DNA of 64,000 nucleotides from Streptomyces longisporoflavus (GCF_014649775.1 NZ_BMTR01000004.1:475880-539879); one strand, 5' to 3'; positions 50,372 to 59,414 are shown, counted from the first letter of the stretch. Made by a program: numbers and translations. The notes: generated by a model from the sequence alone, not told the origin.

Positions 50372-50716
50372 GTGGCGGAGCCTTTTTCCGTGAGCATCAG
50401 CGTCCGTGGATACGAGACGGACTCCCAGGGCCATCTCAACCAGGCCGTCTATCTGCAGTACGCCGACCTGGAGAACACCATCCGCTACTACAGCGAACTG
50501 CGCGCGGGCGACAAGGTGGAGGTGACCTGCGCGTTCATCTGGGGTGAGCGCAAGACGTTCCGCATCGAGCAGCTGATTCGCAGGACGGACGGCACCAGTG
50601 CCGCGGAACTGCGCTCCGTCGGCGGTCTGTTGGACCTCGGCGAGCGACAGATGATGGCGGACCCGCGCGAGTACTTCAGGGCACTGGCCGACGACCCTGC
50701 CGTGATCGGCCTCTGA
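50372..50716 (+). CDS. acyl-CoA thioesterase-like hotdog protein, internally shortened
   Basis: A 114-residue protein starting at GTG 50372. It begins with the hotdog signature VRGYETDSQGHLNQAVYLQYAD, which contains the expected Asp and Asn, and ends with TIRYYSELRAGDKVEVTCAF, RKTFRIEQLIRR and the C-terminal VGGLLDLGER. In full-length relatives (about 140-150 residues, from memory) the segment between the first helix and TIRY is some 30 residues longer and contains the central helix. Here QYADLEN joins directly to TIRYYSELR, in frame. The fold may be damaged, so this could be a pseudogene that stays open. Confidence 0.68.
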   Translation: MAEPFSVSISVRGYETDSQGHLNQAVYLQYADLENTIRYYSELRAGDKVEVTCAFIWGERKTFRIEQLIRRTDGTSAAELRSVGGLLDLGERQMMADPREYFRALADDPAVIGL

Positions 50717-50795
50717 CGGGCCGCCGCGGGAACTAGATTGGCGGGTGATCGTTCTTTCAAGTAACAAGCAGCCCGCTCACCCACAGGAGGCCCAC

Positions 50796-51608
50796 GTGTC
50801 GAATCCGGACCCGCAAGCCGAGGCGGCCGCGGAGATACGCGCGCGCATCGACACCAGCAAGCCGCACTCCGCGCGCTTCTGGAACTACTTCGTGGGCGGC
50901 AAGGACAACTACGAGAAAGACCGCGAACTGGGCGACCACATCAAGGGAATCCACCCCGGCCTCGTCGACGTGGCGCGACTGAGCCGGCAGTTCCTGGGCC
51001 GCGCGGTCCGTCATCTGGCGACCGAGCAGGGCATCCGCCAGTTCCTCGACATCGGCACGGGCCTGCCCACCGCCGACAACACGCACGAGGTCGCCCAGCG
51101 CGTCGCCCCGGACTCCCGGATCGTGTACGTGGACAACGACCCGCTCGTCCTCGCGCACGCCCGCGCGCTGCTCACCAGCACACCCGAGGGCGCCACTTCG
51201 TACATCGACGCCGACCTCTACGACCCCAAGGCGATCCTGAAGGCCGCGAGCGCGACCCTGGATCTCTCCCGGCCGGTCGCCCTGATGATTCTCAACACCC
51301 TTGGCCACGTCGCCGATTACGGGCAAGCGCGCGATCTGGTGGCGGAGCTGATGGCGGGCCTGCCGTCCGGCAGCTATCTGGTGATCAGCGACAGCACTGC
51401 CACCAGCACGGGCATGATCGCGGCATCGGACGCGTACAACAAGAGCGGCGCCATCCCCTACCACGTCCGCAGTGTCGAGGAGATCGGCGGCTTCTTCGAC
51501 GGCCTGGAGTTGGTGGAGCCGGGCGTCTCGCAGGTCACCCGGTGGCGTCCGGACGCCGAGGACACGACGCCGGTCGACGCGTACGGCGCGGTGGCCCGCA
51601 AGCCGTAA
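50796..51608 (+). CDS. SAM-dependent methyltransferase (PF04672/DUF574 type)
   Basis: A 270-residue protein from a large streptomycete family. The diagnostic opening is IDTSKPHSARFWNYFVGGKDNYEKDRELGDHI. The SAM motif is FLDIGTGLPTADNTHEVAQRVAPDSRIVYVDNDPLVLAHARALL near residues 85-130. Motif II-like DLSRPVALMILNTLGHV and the late GWR-like VSQVTRWRPDA follow. GTG 50796 is set by AGGAGG at 50785-50790. The targets of this family are mostly unknown. No partner gene is adjacent. Confidence 0.87.
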   Translation: MSNPDPQAEAAAEIRARIDTSKPHSARFWNYFVGGKDNYEKDRELGDHIKGIHPGLVDVARLSRQFLGRAVRHLATEQGIRQFLDIGTGLPTADNTHEVAQRVAPDSRIVYVDNDPLVLAHARALLTSTPEGATSYIDADLYDPKAILKAASATLDLSRPVALMILNTLGHVADYGQARDLVAELMAGLPSGSYLVISDSTATSTGMIAASDAYNKSGAIPYHVRSVEEIGGFFDGLELVEPGVSQVTRWRPDAEDTTPVDAYGAVARKP

Positions 51609-51895
51609 CCACCCGCGCCCGTAACCGGGTTACGTCTGCACGGAGCGGCGGGGGCTGGAGCGTGTCGTGCGCCTGCCCCCGCTTCTCGTCGTAGTCCGCC
51701 CGCGAGCCGACATTGGTGTGAAACCACCCGTTGCGCCAGTTCAGGGACAGTGCTTGCCTCAACGGCGGCCGGGCCACTACGGTCCGGCCAGTCGCGGATC
51801 TACGCGCGTCATACGTCCCGGGAGCACCGGAGGGGCCCCACGCGCGAGTACCGAGGAAGCACCGAAAGAAGCACCGAGCGAAAGGCCCTCTGAAC

Positions 51896-52831
51896 ATGCG
51901 CAAGTCCGTCCTGGCCGCAATGACCGCACTCGGAGCGGGAGTCGCAGTGCTCCTCGGCACCGGTCCGACCGCGGCCCAGCCGCCCACGGATCCCCGGTGG
52001 CAGCAGGTCGGCAACGACATCAAGTCCGGGGTCAGCGGCCTTGCCGTCACCTCGGATTCCGGGGACCGTCTCAGGACCCTGGTCGTGCGCGACAACAAGC
52101 ACCCCGGCGAGAACCGCCTCGCCGAAGTCGCCTACCGCCCCGGTGCCGCCGCCGAGGTGACGCCGGTCGCCTGGCAGGGCGCCGCCGAGCCGGTCGACCT
52201 GGAAGCCCTCGACCGTGTGCCGGGCACGTCGGACGAGTACGTGGCCGTGGCGAGTCGTGGACTCATCTACCACCTGAAGGGGCACGCCACGGAGAAAGCG
52301 GTCAGGGTCCTGGACATCTCCCCTCTTCCCGGGATCGGTGAGGGCGACGACTTCGAGAGCTTCTCGCTGACCTCGCGGAACGGAAAGCTCGCCGCTCTCT
52401 GGGCGGATCGCGGCGCGGGCAAGAAGCGCCCGGCGACGGTGTACTCGGCGCCGTTCTCGTTCGGCTCCCGGGGCGAGTCGGAGTTCGGGAAGGTGAAGAA
52501 GGCGGCCTTCCGTGCGCCGTATCCGTCGGGGGACGTCCGGCACGTCTCGGACATCGACGTCACCAAGTCGGGCCGGGTATTTGTCAGTTCCGCTTCGGAC
52601 TCGGGGGACGACGGACCGTTCGACTCCGCCGTGAGCGACGCGGGCAAGCTGTCCGTCTCCGGCAAGGGCGCGGTGCGGCTCTCGCTCGCCAAGTCGCCGA
52701 AGCTGCTGGAAAAGTTCAAGGGGCACAAGATCGAGGCCCTGCACTGCGTCCCCGGCACCCACCGCGCCGCCCTCGGCACGGACGACGAGAACGCGGGCGG
52801 CTCCGTCACCACCTCCCGCCTCTGCGACTGA
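51896..52831 (+). CDS. secreted beta-propeller-like protein of unknown function
   Basis: A 311-residue exported protein with a signal peptide to about residue 29 (TAAQPPTDP). The mature protein is built of repeated beta units (VTSDSGDRLRTLVVRDN, LEALDRVPGTSDEYVAVASRGLIYHL, SFSLTSRNGKLAALWADRG, VSDIDVTKSGRVFVSSASD), a pattern suggesting a five- to seven-bladed propeller related to phytase/SdiA-regulated proteins. No active-site residues can be assigned. ATG 51896 begins MRKSVLAAMTALGAG; the open frame upstream to 51731 lacks a signal. The 287-base gap before it holds no gene. Its 3' end overlaps the convergent MATE gene by 26 bases. Confidence 0.7.
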   Translation: MRKSVLAAMTALGAGVAVLLGTGPTAAQPPTDPRWQQVGNDIKSGVSGLAVTSDSGDRLRTLVVRDNKHPGENRLAEVAYRPGAAAEVTPVAWQGAAEPVDLEALDRVPGTSDEYVAVASRGLIYHLKGHATEKAVRVLDISPLPGIGEGDDFESFSLTSRNGKLAALWADRGAGKKRPATVYSAPFSFGSRGESEFGKVKKAAFRAPYPSGDVRHVSDIDVTKSGRVFVSSASDSGDDGPFDSAVSDAGKLSVSGKGAVRLSLAKSPKLLEKFKGHKIEALHCVPGTHRAALGTDDENAGGSVTTSRLCD

Positions 52832-54200
52832 CCCCAAGTCCCGCGACCCGTTTCGTCCGGCGCGCCGAAGGCTGTTCCGTGCGCCGGCAGAGGCGGCCGA
52901 GCGCCGCGCACTGGAGGGCCATGGACCCCGCCATGGCCAGGCAGATCCCCGGCAGCCCCCATCCCGACAGGGCGTACGCAAGTACCAGTTGCACCGCCAC
53001 TCCCCCTGCCGTGATGCGGACGAGGGCCGGGCTGCCACCGCTGCCCTCGAACACGCCGCCGAGCGCGATGAAGCAGGCAAGCAGCACCAAGTACGGCCCC
53101 AGACAGCGCAGATAGAGCACCCCCGCGTCGGCCACCTCGCCCCCGGCGCCGAAACCCCGCATGATCCAGGGCCCGGCGGCGAGCAGCAGCAGGGCGGCCG
53201 TGAGGCCAAGGGCCCCTGCGACCAGCAGCGCCTGACGCCCGACCGCCCGCCGCTCGTCGCGCCCGGCCCCGAGCAGGTGGGCGGTGTGGATGGCGGCGGC
53301 CTGGCGTACGGCGTAGAAGGCCATGGTCGCCACATACATCGCCTTGGTCGCGATGCCGTACGCGGCGACTTCCCCGACGCCGATCCTGGCGACGACCGCG
53401 ACCAGGGCCAGCGCGCCCGTCATCCGTACGACGAAGTCCGCCGCCATGGGAAAGCCGGTCGCCGCCGTCCTGCGCGCGTCGGCGCCGAGCCGCCTCCCCT
53501 TCCCCCTCTCCTTGCGTGCTGCCCGCAGCAAGACGTTGCGCCGCAACGCGATCAGACCGCACAGCAACGCGACCGACCGGCCGAGCACGGTGGCGATCGC
53601 CGCCCCGCGCACGCCTAGTCCGAGGACCGCGATGAAGAACGGATCGAGGACGAGGATCAGGCCGTTGGCCAGCAGGGCGAGCCGCATTGGGGTGCGCGTG
53701 TCGCCCGCGCCCTTGAGGATGCCGTCGACGACGTTGGTGGCGAAGTAGACCGCCGTCCCCGGCAGGGCGATCGCGAAGTATCCGGTCATGAGGGCGAGCG
53801 CGTCGCTCTCGCCGCCGCCGAGCACGAGCCGGGCCAGCGGCTCGCGGCACAGGTAGCCGCCGACGGCGACGACCGGCGTGATCAGCGCCCACAGGGCCCA
53901 GCCCCCGCGCACCGCCGACCGCAGCGCCGTCCCGTCCCGCGCTCCCCTGGCCCGCGCGACAAGGACCGTCGTACCCGACCCGGCCATGAGGATGACGCCG
54001 AGCAGCAGGTTCTCGACGTTCGTGGCGACGGCCACCGCGGCGACAGCGGCGCCGCCGAGCCGGGCCACCCAGATCATGTTGATGATCCCGGCGGTGACCC
54101 CGGCGAGAAGCTCGAAGTAGACCGGATACGCGAGCGCCACGAGCCGGCGCCGGTGCCCGGCCGATGACGACGTGGACCCCGAGACCGTGACCCTGACCAT
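52806..54200 (-). CDS. MATE-family efflux transporter
   Basis: A 464-residue inner-membrane protein with about twelve membrane segments arranged as two six-helix halves. Family marks include AYPVYFELLAGVTAGIINMIWVARLGGAAVAAVAVA in helix 1-2, GSGTTVLVARARGARD, and the second-half equivalent FYAVRQAAAIHTAHLLGAGRDE. An Arg-rich loop (KERGKGRRLGADARRTA) separates the halves. MATE pumps export drugs or cationic metabolites using proton or sodium gradients. It is divergent from a PadR-type regulator, with a 19-bp perfect palindrome between them, so it is probably PadR-repressed and substrate-induced. Confidence 0.9.
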   Translation of the reverse strand: MVRVTVSGSTSSSAGHRRRLVALAYPVYFELLAGVTAGIINMIWVARLGGAAVAAVAVATNVENLLLGVILMAGSGTTVLVARARGARDGTALRSAVRGGWALWALITPVVAVGGYLCREPLARLVLGGGESDALALMTGYFAIALPGTAVYFATNVVDGILKGAGDTRTPMRLALLANGLILVLDPFFIAVLGLGVRGAAIATVLGRSVALLCGLIALRRNVLLRAARKERGKGRRLGADARRTAATGFPMAADFVVRMTGALALVAVVARIGVGEVAAYGIATKAMYVATMAFYAVRQAAAIHTAHLLGAGRDERRAVGRQALLVAGALGLTAALLLLAAGPWIMRGFGAGGEVADAGVLYLRCLGPYLVLLACFIALGGVFEGSGGSPALVRITAGGVAVQLVLAYALSGWGLPGICLAMAGSMALQCAALGRLCRRTEQPSARRTKRVAGLGVSRRGGRW

Positions 54201-54210
54201 GCGCGCCCCC

Positions 54211-54251
54211 CTCTTTCCGCTGTACCTCGAAACGAGGTACAGCGGAAAGAG
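54211..54251. promoter_or_regulatory. perfect 19-bp palindrome between the MATE and PadR genes
   Basis: CTCTTTCCGCTGTACCTCG (54211-54229) and its exact inverse (54233-54251) flank AAA. It begins 10 bases before the MATE start and ends 46 bases before the PadR start. PadR-family operators are typically long dyads in such positions. Confidence 0.75.
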
Positions 54252-54297
54252 ATAGCATCAACCGCACGCGGCGGACAAGGGAGAGGGGCTCAACTCA

Positions 54298-54828
54298 ATG
54301 CTGGAGCTGTCGATTCTGGGCTTCCTCCACGAGGAACCCCTGCACGGCTACGACCTCAAGGCCCGCATCCAGGGACTCAGTGGTCACATCCGCCCCGTGA
54401 GCGACGGCGCGCTCTATCCGGCGATCACCCGCCTGGTGAAGGCGAGCCTCGTCGAGCAGCGCACCGAGCCGGGCAAGAGCGCCGCGCCGCGCCGGATCCT
54501 GTCCCTCACGCAGGCGGGGCGCAGCGAACTGCTTGCCCGCCTCCGGGAGCCCAAGGACGCCGACATCACGGACGGGCAGCGCTTCTTCACCCTGCTTGCG
54601 TTCCTGCGCCACCTCCCGGACCCGGCCGAACAGTCAGCCGTACTCCGCCGCCGTCAGGCCTTCCTGGACGCACCGGCGAGTTTCTTCTACCGCGACGGAA
54701 AGCCGTTGTCGGCGGAGGAAGCACCCGACCTGTTCCGCCAGGGCATGCTCCGGATCGCGCGCGCCACCGGCACGGAGGAGAAGAAGTGGCTGTCAGAGGC
54801 GATCGCTACCTTGGAGGGGACGACATGA
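54298..54828 (+). CDS. PadR-family transcriptional regulator
   Basis: A 176-residue regulator. The N-terminal winged helix is LELSILGFLHEEPLHGYDLKARIQGLSGH, DGALYPAITRLVKASLVEQR and ILSLTQAGRSELLARL, all PadR hallmarks. The C-terminal helical domain (DGQRFFTLLAFLRHLP, LRRRQAFLD) is the longer subfamily-2 type that dimerises and binds ligand. It is divergent from the MATE exporter and should repress it through the palindrome. Its stop TGA overlaps the ATG of the HPF1-like gene by four bases. Confidence 0.87.
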   Translation: MLELSILGFLHEEPLHGYDLKARIQGLSGHIRPVSDGALYPAITRLVKASLVEQRTEPGKSAAPRRILSLTQAGRSELLARLREPKDADITDGQRFFTLLAFLRHLPDPAEQSAVLRRRQAFLDAPASFFYRDGKPLSAEEAPDLFRQGMLRIARATGTEEKKWLSEAIATLEGTT

Positions 54829-55820
54829 GCCAGGAGTTCCGGATGAGCGGAGAGAAGAGCGGGAGCCCGGCGGACCGGGCCTCCGTCGAAGAGCGGATTC
54901 GGCGGGACTGGGGGGTCGAACTGCCGGACTCCGTCTTCCGGTTCCGGGAGTTCCTGGCGTCTCTGGGCCCCGACGAGAACGAGGCGCTGCGGGATCTGAT
55001 GGTGAGCCCGGCCGGAATCATGGACCTGTTCGGGGATGCCGGACGCCCCGCGCGCGACGGCATCGACGTACGCGTACACGGCCGTTACTACCGCGATCCG
55101 CCCGAGTTCCTGACCTTCATGCACGGCGGTTCGGACGGCCTGCACTTCGGCCTGTGGTCCGACGACGGCCGCACCTGCCGGGGCGTCGCGTCCTACTACA
55201 ACAACGACGGCGGCGGCATCGACACCCGCGCGGCCACCCCGCTGGAAGCGGTGCGGACGATCATCGAACGGAGCCGGCGCGACCTCGACCACGACCCGGA
55301 CGACCCGGACACGCCTGCCCGGCGGACCCGCCTCGGCCTGCTGCGTGACGCGCTGACCGCCCTGGAGACCGGCGACAGGACCGAGGTGGGCTTCGCCTAC
55401 TCCGAGGCGTACGACACCATGCGCCTGCCGGTGGACCACGACCGCGTCACGACGCTGGACGGCGCGGGCGCCCTCGTGTCGGGCTCGACCGCGCTGGACC
55501 GCCCCGCCCACAACGGCGCGGACGCGTACAAGTTCGCGACGTACATGTACGACCTGTTCGACGACGCCGAGGCCCTGGAGGCGAGCGTGCAAGAAGCGCG
55601 TCGCCGGTGCGCGGCGGGCGATCCCGCCGAGGCCCTGGTCCTGGGCCGCGACCTGCACTGGGCGTCGGGAGGCGACCCGTCCCGCGAAGTCCTTGCCACT
55701 GAACTCCTCGTGTCGGCCTACCGCGCGCTGGACCGACCCGGCCTCGCGGACATAGCCGACGCCCACCACCGGCACCGGTCGTTGCCGCAGGTGGACGTCC
55801 TGGAGCCGGCGAGGCCGTAG
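54825..55820 (+). CDS. HPF1-like (DUF2228) protein, ADP-ribosylation family
   Basis: A 331-residue cytoplasmic protein. Residues about 25-135 resemble the DUF2228/HPF1 fold as I remember it: RDWGVELPDSVFRFREFLASL, a central GRYYRDPPEFLTFMHGGSDGLHFGLWSDD (eukaryotic HPF1 has a comparable YYDPPEF...FHMGYFRD) and VASYYNNDGGGID. The rest is helical with tetratricopeptide-like stretches near the end (ALVLGRDLHWASGG, LLVSAYRALDRPGLADIA). Eukaryotic HPF1 completes the PARP1 active site so that serine is ADP-ribosylated. What the bacterial form does is unknown to me. The ATG overlaps the PadR stop (ATGA at 54825-54828), a strong functional link. I see no PARP or macrodomain gene nearby. Confidence 0.65.
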   Translation: MSQEFRMSGEKSGSPADRASVEERIRRDWGVELPDSVFRFREFLASLGPDENEALRDLMVSPAGIMDLFGDAGRPARDGIDVRVHGRYYRDPPEFLTFMHGGSDGLHFGLWSDDGRTCRGVASYYNNDGGGIDTRAATPLEAVRTIIERSRRDLDHDPDDPDTPARRTRLGLLRDALTALETGDRTEVGFAYSEAYDTMRLPVDHDRVTTLDGAGALVSGSTALDRPAHNGADAYKFATYMYDLFDDAEALEASVQEARRRCAAGDPAEALVLGRDLHWASGGDPSREVLATELLVSAYRALDRPGLADIADAHHRHRSLPQVDVLEPARP

Positions 55821-55863
55821 GCGCAGGCGGGCGTCCTGGAGCCAGCAGGCAAAGCCGTGGGCG

Positions 55864-57336
55864 TCAGAGGCGTTGTGCCTCCACCAGTTCCCTGGCCTCC
55901 TCAGGTGTCGCCACCGACGGCGGGGAGCCCTCCAGGGGCTTGCGGGCCGTTTCCTTCATGGCGGCCACCGCGATGATGCCGACCAGACCCGCCAGCATCG
56001 TGTAGAACGCGGGCATCAGGTCGTTGCCGGTGGCGCCGATCAGGGCCGCCACCACCAGCGGGGTCGTGCCGCCGAACAGCGAGACCGAGACGTTGAAGCC
56101 GATGGACAGGGAGCCGTAGCGGACGTCCGTCGGAAAGAGGGCGGGCAGGGACGAGGACATGGCGCCCAGGTAGCAGACCAGCGCGAGGCCGAGGATGAGC
56201 AGGCCCGTGAAGACCGCGACCGTGCCGCCCTGCTTGATGAGCAGGAAGGCCGGCAGAGCCAGCACGAAGAAGGCCACCGAGCCGGCCATCAGGACCGGCT
56301 TGCGGCCGATGCGGTCGGAGATGCGGCCGACCGAGTTGATGAGCGCCATCAGGATCAGCATGACGACCACGATGGACATCAGACCGCCGGTCTCGCCGAA
56401 GCCGAGTTCCGTCAGATACGTCGGCATGTACGAGAGCAGCATGTAATCGGTGACGTTGAACGCCGCCACCAGTGCGATGCAGAGCAGCATGGCCCGCCAC
56501 TGGCCGACGAAGGCATCCCGGAAGGACTTCTTCTGGCGTTCGGCGGCCGGCCCGCTCTCCGCTTCCGCCATCTTCTGGAAGGCCGGCGACTCGTCGAGCT
56601 TCAGCCGCAGGTAGAGACCGATGAGACCGAGCGGCGCCGCCACCAGGAACGGGATGCGCCAGCCCCAGGACTGCATGGCGCCGTCACTGAGCCCCATGGT
56701 CAGGGCGGTGACGAGAACGGCGGCGACGGTGTAGCCGATCAGGGTGCCGAACTCCAGGAAGGAGCCCCAGAATCCGCGGCGCTTGTCCGGCGCGTACTCG
56801 GCGATGAAGGTCGCGGCGCCACCGTACTCACCGCCCGTCGAGAAGCCCTGCACCATGCGGCACAGGACGAGCAGGACCGGCGCCCAGACGCCGATGGTGG
56901 CGTAGGACGGGATCAGGCCGATCGCCAGGGTGGCCGTCGACATCATGATCATGGTCAGGGCCAGGATCTTCTTGCGGCCCACGCGGTCGCCCAGCGGGCC
57001 GAAGACCATGCCGCCGATGGGGCGCACCAGAAAGGCCGCCGCGAAGGTGGCGAGGGAGGAGAGGGTCTGCGCGGTGTCGTTGCCGGAGGGGAAGAACTCC
57101 TTGCCGATGATCACCGCGAGGTAGGCGTAGACGCCGAAGTCGTACCACTCCATGGCGTTGCCCAGGGCCGTCGCCTTGACCGCCCGCCTGACCTGCGCCT
57201 CTTCGGTGACGGTGATGTCCGACTGGCGCAGGCGCGGGTTCTTGCGGCGGTGGACCGCGCGAAAGAGCGTGCGGTGCCGGGCCAGGGCCTCCGGAGCGGG
57301 CGGTGCCGGTATTTCGGGGGCTTCGGGCGCGCTCAC
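55864..57336 (-). CDS. MFS transporter, metabolite:proton symporter (MHS) family
   Basis: A 490-residue membrane protein with twelve membrane segments and long charged cytoplasmic ends. It resembles ProP/ShiA-type carriers: KATALGNAMEWYDFGVYAYLAVIIGKEFFP, the loop motif FGPLGDRVGRKKILALTM between helices 2 and 3, RMVQGFSTGGEYGGAATFIAEYAPDKRRGFWGS, and the second-half DRIGRKPVLMAG. Substrates of this family are small osmolytes and organic acids (proline, betaine, shikimate, ketoglutarate). It is monocistronic; a hairpin separates it from the fucosidase gene upstream on the same strand. Confidence 0.9.
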   Translation of the reverse strand: MSAPEAPEIPAPPAPEALARHRTLFRAVHRRKNPRLRQSDITVTEEAQVRRAVKATALGNAMEWYDFGVYAYLAVIIGKEFFPSGNDTAQTLSSLATFAAAFLVRPIGGMVFGPLGDRVGRKKILALTMIMMSTATLAIGLIPSYATIGVWAPVLLVLCRMVQGFSTGGEYGGAATFIAEYAPDKRRGFWGSFLEFGTLIGYTVAAVLVTALTMGLSDGAMQSWGWRIPFLVAAPLGLIGLYLRLKLDESPAFQKMAEAESGPAAERQKKSFRDAFVGQWRAMLLCIALVAAFNVTDYMLLSYMPTYLTELGFGETGGLMSIVVVMLILMALINSVGRISDRIGRKPVLMAGSVAFFVLALPAFLLIKQGGTVAVFTGLLILGLALVCYLGAMSSSLPALFPTDVRYGSLSIGFNVSVSLFGGTTPLVVAALIGATGNDLMPAFYTMLAGLVGIIAVAAMKETARKPLEGSPPSVATPEEARELVEAQRL

Positions 57337-57487
57337 GGTGCAGTCACTCTCTTGTTCGGTGATGGGCTGTCATCGAGCCTCTGACCCGGGTGGCCAAAGA
57401 TCGATGGACGGTCATATGCCCAGTCGGCGTGGATCAACACTGCCAATTCCGAAGTACGGAAAAAGCTCGCCGTTGGTCCTCACGGCA

Positions 57488-57525
57488 CGGGCCCCAAGTC
57501 CTGCGTTTCCAGGACTTGGGGCCCG
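57488..57525. terminator. perfect 16-bp hairpin after the fucosidase gene
   Basis: CGGGCCCCAAGTCCTG (57488-57503) pairs perfectly with CAGGACTTGGGGCCCG (57510-57525), loop of six bases, 33 bases beyond the fucosidase stop. Confidence 0.75.
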
Positions 57526-57557
57526 AATCGCCTGGCGGAGGAAACCGGGGCGCCGGC

Positions 57558-59414
57558 TCAGCGCGCGTACAACTGCGCCGCCGGTACGATCTGCTGCTCC
57601 TGGCCGGGGCTTGACCAGAGCAGCTTGAGGTGGGCCTCGCCGGTCTGTTCCGCGTACTCGACCTTGATCGAGTGCCGCTTGCCCGCGGTGAGGGTGACGG
57701 CGGCCTTGTCGAGCCTCGGCTCGTGCGGGGTCCACGAGTCGATGACCAGCTTGCCGTCGATCCACACCCGTGCCATGCCGTCGGAGACGGTCGTCAGCGT
57801 GTACGTCTCGGAGCGGCGCGGCTCCAGCTTGCCGGTCCAGCGGATGCTGAACCGGTCGGAGGGGATGCTCGCCGCCGGTGACCCCTCGTACTTCCAGGCG
57901 TGGTTGAGGGACCGGTCGGTGCGGGTGATCTGCGGGGCGCCGCTCAGGTCCGCGTTGTCGAAGATCTCCTGCTTCAGACCCTCGCCCTTACCCGGACGCG
58001 CCGTCGGCCCGGGGTCGACCTTCAGCTCGATGACCGTGGCCGTGTCATTGGTCGCGGCGTCCGATGGCCGCACGTCGATGCCGTCGCCGGACTTCGTGAC
58101 GCTCACCTTCTGGTCGCTGCCGAGCACGCGTGCCGCCGTGACATCGAAGTCCGTACGCGCCTTCAGGTGCAGGGCGGCGCCGGACGCCGGCCACTGGGTG
58201 ACGGCCGCGTACAGCTTGTCGCCCTTGCGGCTGACGGAACCCCAGGCCGGTTCCTCGACGAGCCCGCCGTAGCGTGCTCCGAACACCGCGTCGCCCTGCC
58301 CCGCCGTACGCAGCCAGTCGCCCGTCTGCCGCAGCCGTTCGACGGAGGGCTGCGGGACCCGGCCGCGGGCGTCGGGGCCGATGTTCAGGAGGTAGTTGCC
58401 GCTGCGGGACGTGGTGGAGAGAAGGTTCCTGACCAGGGCGGCCGACGACTTCCAGTTCGTGTCGTAGCGGGCGAAACCCCAGTGGTCGTTGAGGGTCATG
58501 CAGGACTCCCAGAGCTGGCCGTCGACCGGGGCGCCGGGGATCTCCTGCTCGGGGGTGCCGTAATCGCCGTCGACCACGCGGCGCTTGCCGACACGGTTGT
58601 TGATGATCAGGTCCGGGTCGAGGCCGCGGAGATAGGCCTCCAGCTTCTCGCCGTCCTTCGCCGTCCAGGGGTTGTGGGGCTTGTCCGTGTCCCACTCGCC
58701 GTCGAACCAGAGCAGGGCCGGGTCGTAGTTGTCGACCAGCTCCTTGAGCTGGGCGCGCATCCGCTTCTCGTACGCGGGGAAGGTTGCGGGGTCCGGGAAG
58801 TCGGGGTCGTGCCAGTCCCAGATCGAGTAGTAGAAGCCGAGCTTGATGCCCGCGTCGTCGGAGGCCTTCTTCAGCTCGGCGAGGATGTCGCGCTTCTTGT
58901 CGAAGGAGGAGTGGTCGCGCAGGTTCCAGTCGTTGACCTTCGTGGGCCACATCGCGTAGCCCTCGTGGTGCTTCGAGGTGACGACGATGTAGCGCATTCC
59001 GGCGTCCTTGGCCGCCTTGACCACGGCTTTCGCGTCGAAGTCGGCGGGGTTGAAGGTGGCGGCCCGCTTCTCGTACTCGGCCTTCGGGATGTCGCACTGC
59101 CGCTGGATCCACTCGGCGTCACGGCAGACAGAGCCGTCGGCCTTCCTGTACTCGCCCTCCAGGTTGGAGTACGCGCCGAAGTGGATGAACATCCCGAAGC
59201 GGTCCTGCCGCCACCAGTTGGTGCGGTCGGAGGTGAAGGGGTCGTCGGTGGCGTGGTCGGTTCCGGGGCCGGTGGCTGCCGGGGGCTGCGTTGGGCCGGC
59301 GACGGCTGCGGGAACGGCGGTGGCGGCGGGAACAGCGGTGGCGGCGAGGGCCGAAGCGAGGAGCAGGGCGATCCCGGCGACTCTGCGCCGGGTGCGACTG
59401 AGGTGTGTGCGCAT
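57558..59414 (-). CDS. secreted alpha-L-fucosidase (GH29) with C-terminal PA14-like domain
   Basis: A 618-residue exported enzyme starting at ATG 59414 (MRTHLSRTRRRVAGIALLL), with a signal peptide to about residue 45. The GH29 barrel shows FGMFIHFGAYSNLEGEY, YIVVTSKHHEGYAMW, GFYYSIWDWHDPDF and the nucleophile region ALLWFDGEWD, where the first Asp is the expected nucleophile. A linker beta domain precedes a PA14-like domain from about residue 480 (FDNADLSGAPQITRTDRSLNHAW, FSIRWTGKLEPRRSETYTL, VRVWIDG-like ARVWIDGKLVIDSW), which probably binds glycans. It releases terminal fucose outside the cell. The longer upstream frame to 59480 lacks signal-peptide character. Confidence 0.92.
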   Translation of the reverse strand: MRTHLSRTRRRVAGIALLLASALAATAVPAATAVPAAVAGPTQPPAATGPGTDHATDDPFTSDRTNWWRQDRFGMFIHFGAYSNLEGEYRKADGSVCRDAEWIQRQCDIPKAEYEKRAATFNPADFDAKAVVKAAKDAGMRYIVVTSKHHEGYAMWPTKVNDWNLRDHSSFDKKRDILAELKKASDDAGIKLGFYYSIWDWHDPDFPDPATFPAYEKRMRAQLKELVDNYDPALLWFDGEWDTDKPHNPWTAKDGEKLEAYLRGLDPDLIINNRVGKRRVVDGDYGTPEQEIPGAPVDGQLWESCMTLNDHWGFARYDTNWKSSAALVRNLLSTTSRSGNYLLNIGPDARGRVPQPSVERLRQTGDWLRTAGQGDAVFGARYGGLVEEPAWGSVSRKGDKLYAAVTQWPASGAALHLKARTDFDVTAARVLGSDQKVSVTKSGDGIDVRPSDAATNDTATVIELKVDPGPTARPGKGEGLKQEIFDNADLSGAPQITRTDRSLNHAWKYEGSPAASIPSDRFSIRWTGKLEPRRSETYTLTTVSDGMARVWIDGKLVIDSWTPHEPRLDKAAVTLTAGKRHSIKVEYAEQTGEAHLKLLWSSPGQEQQIVPAAQLYAR

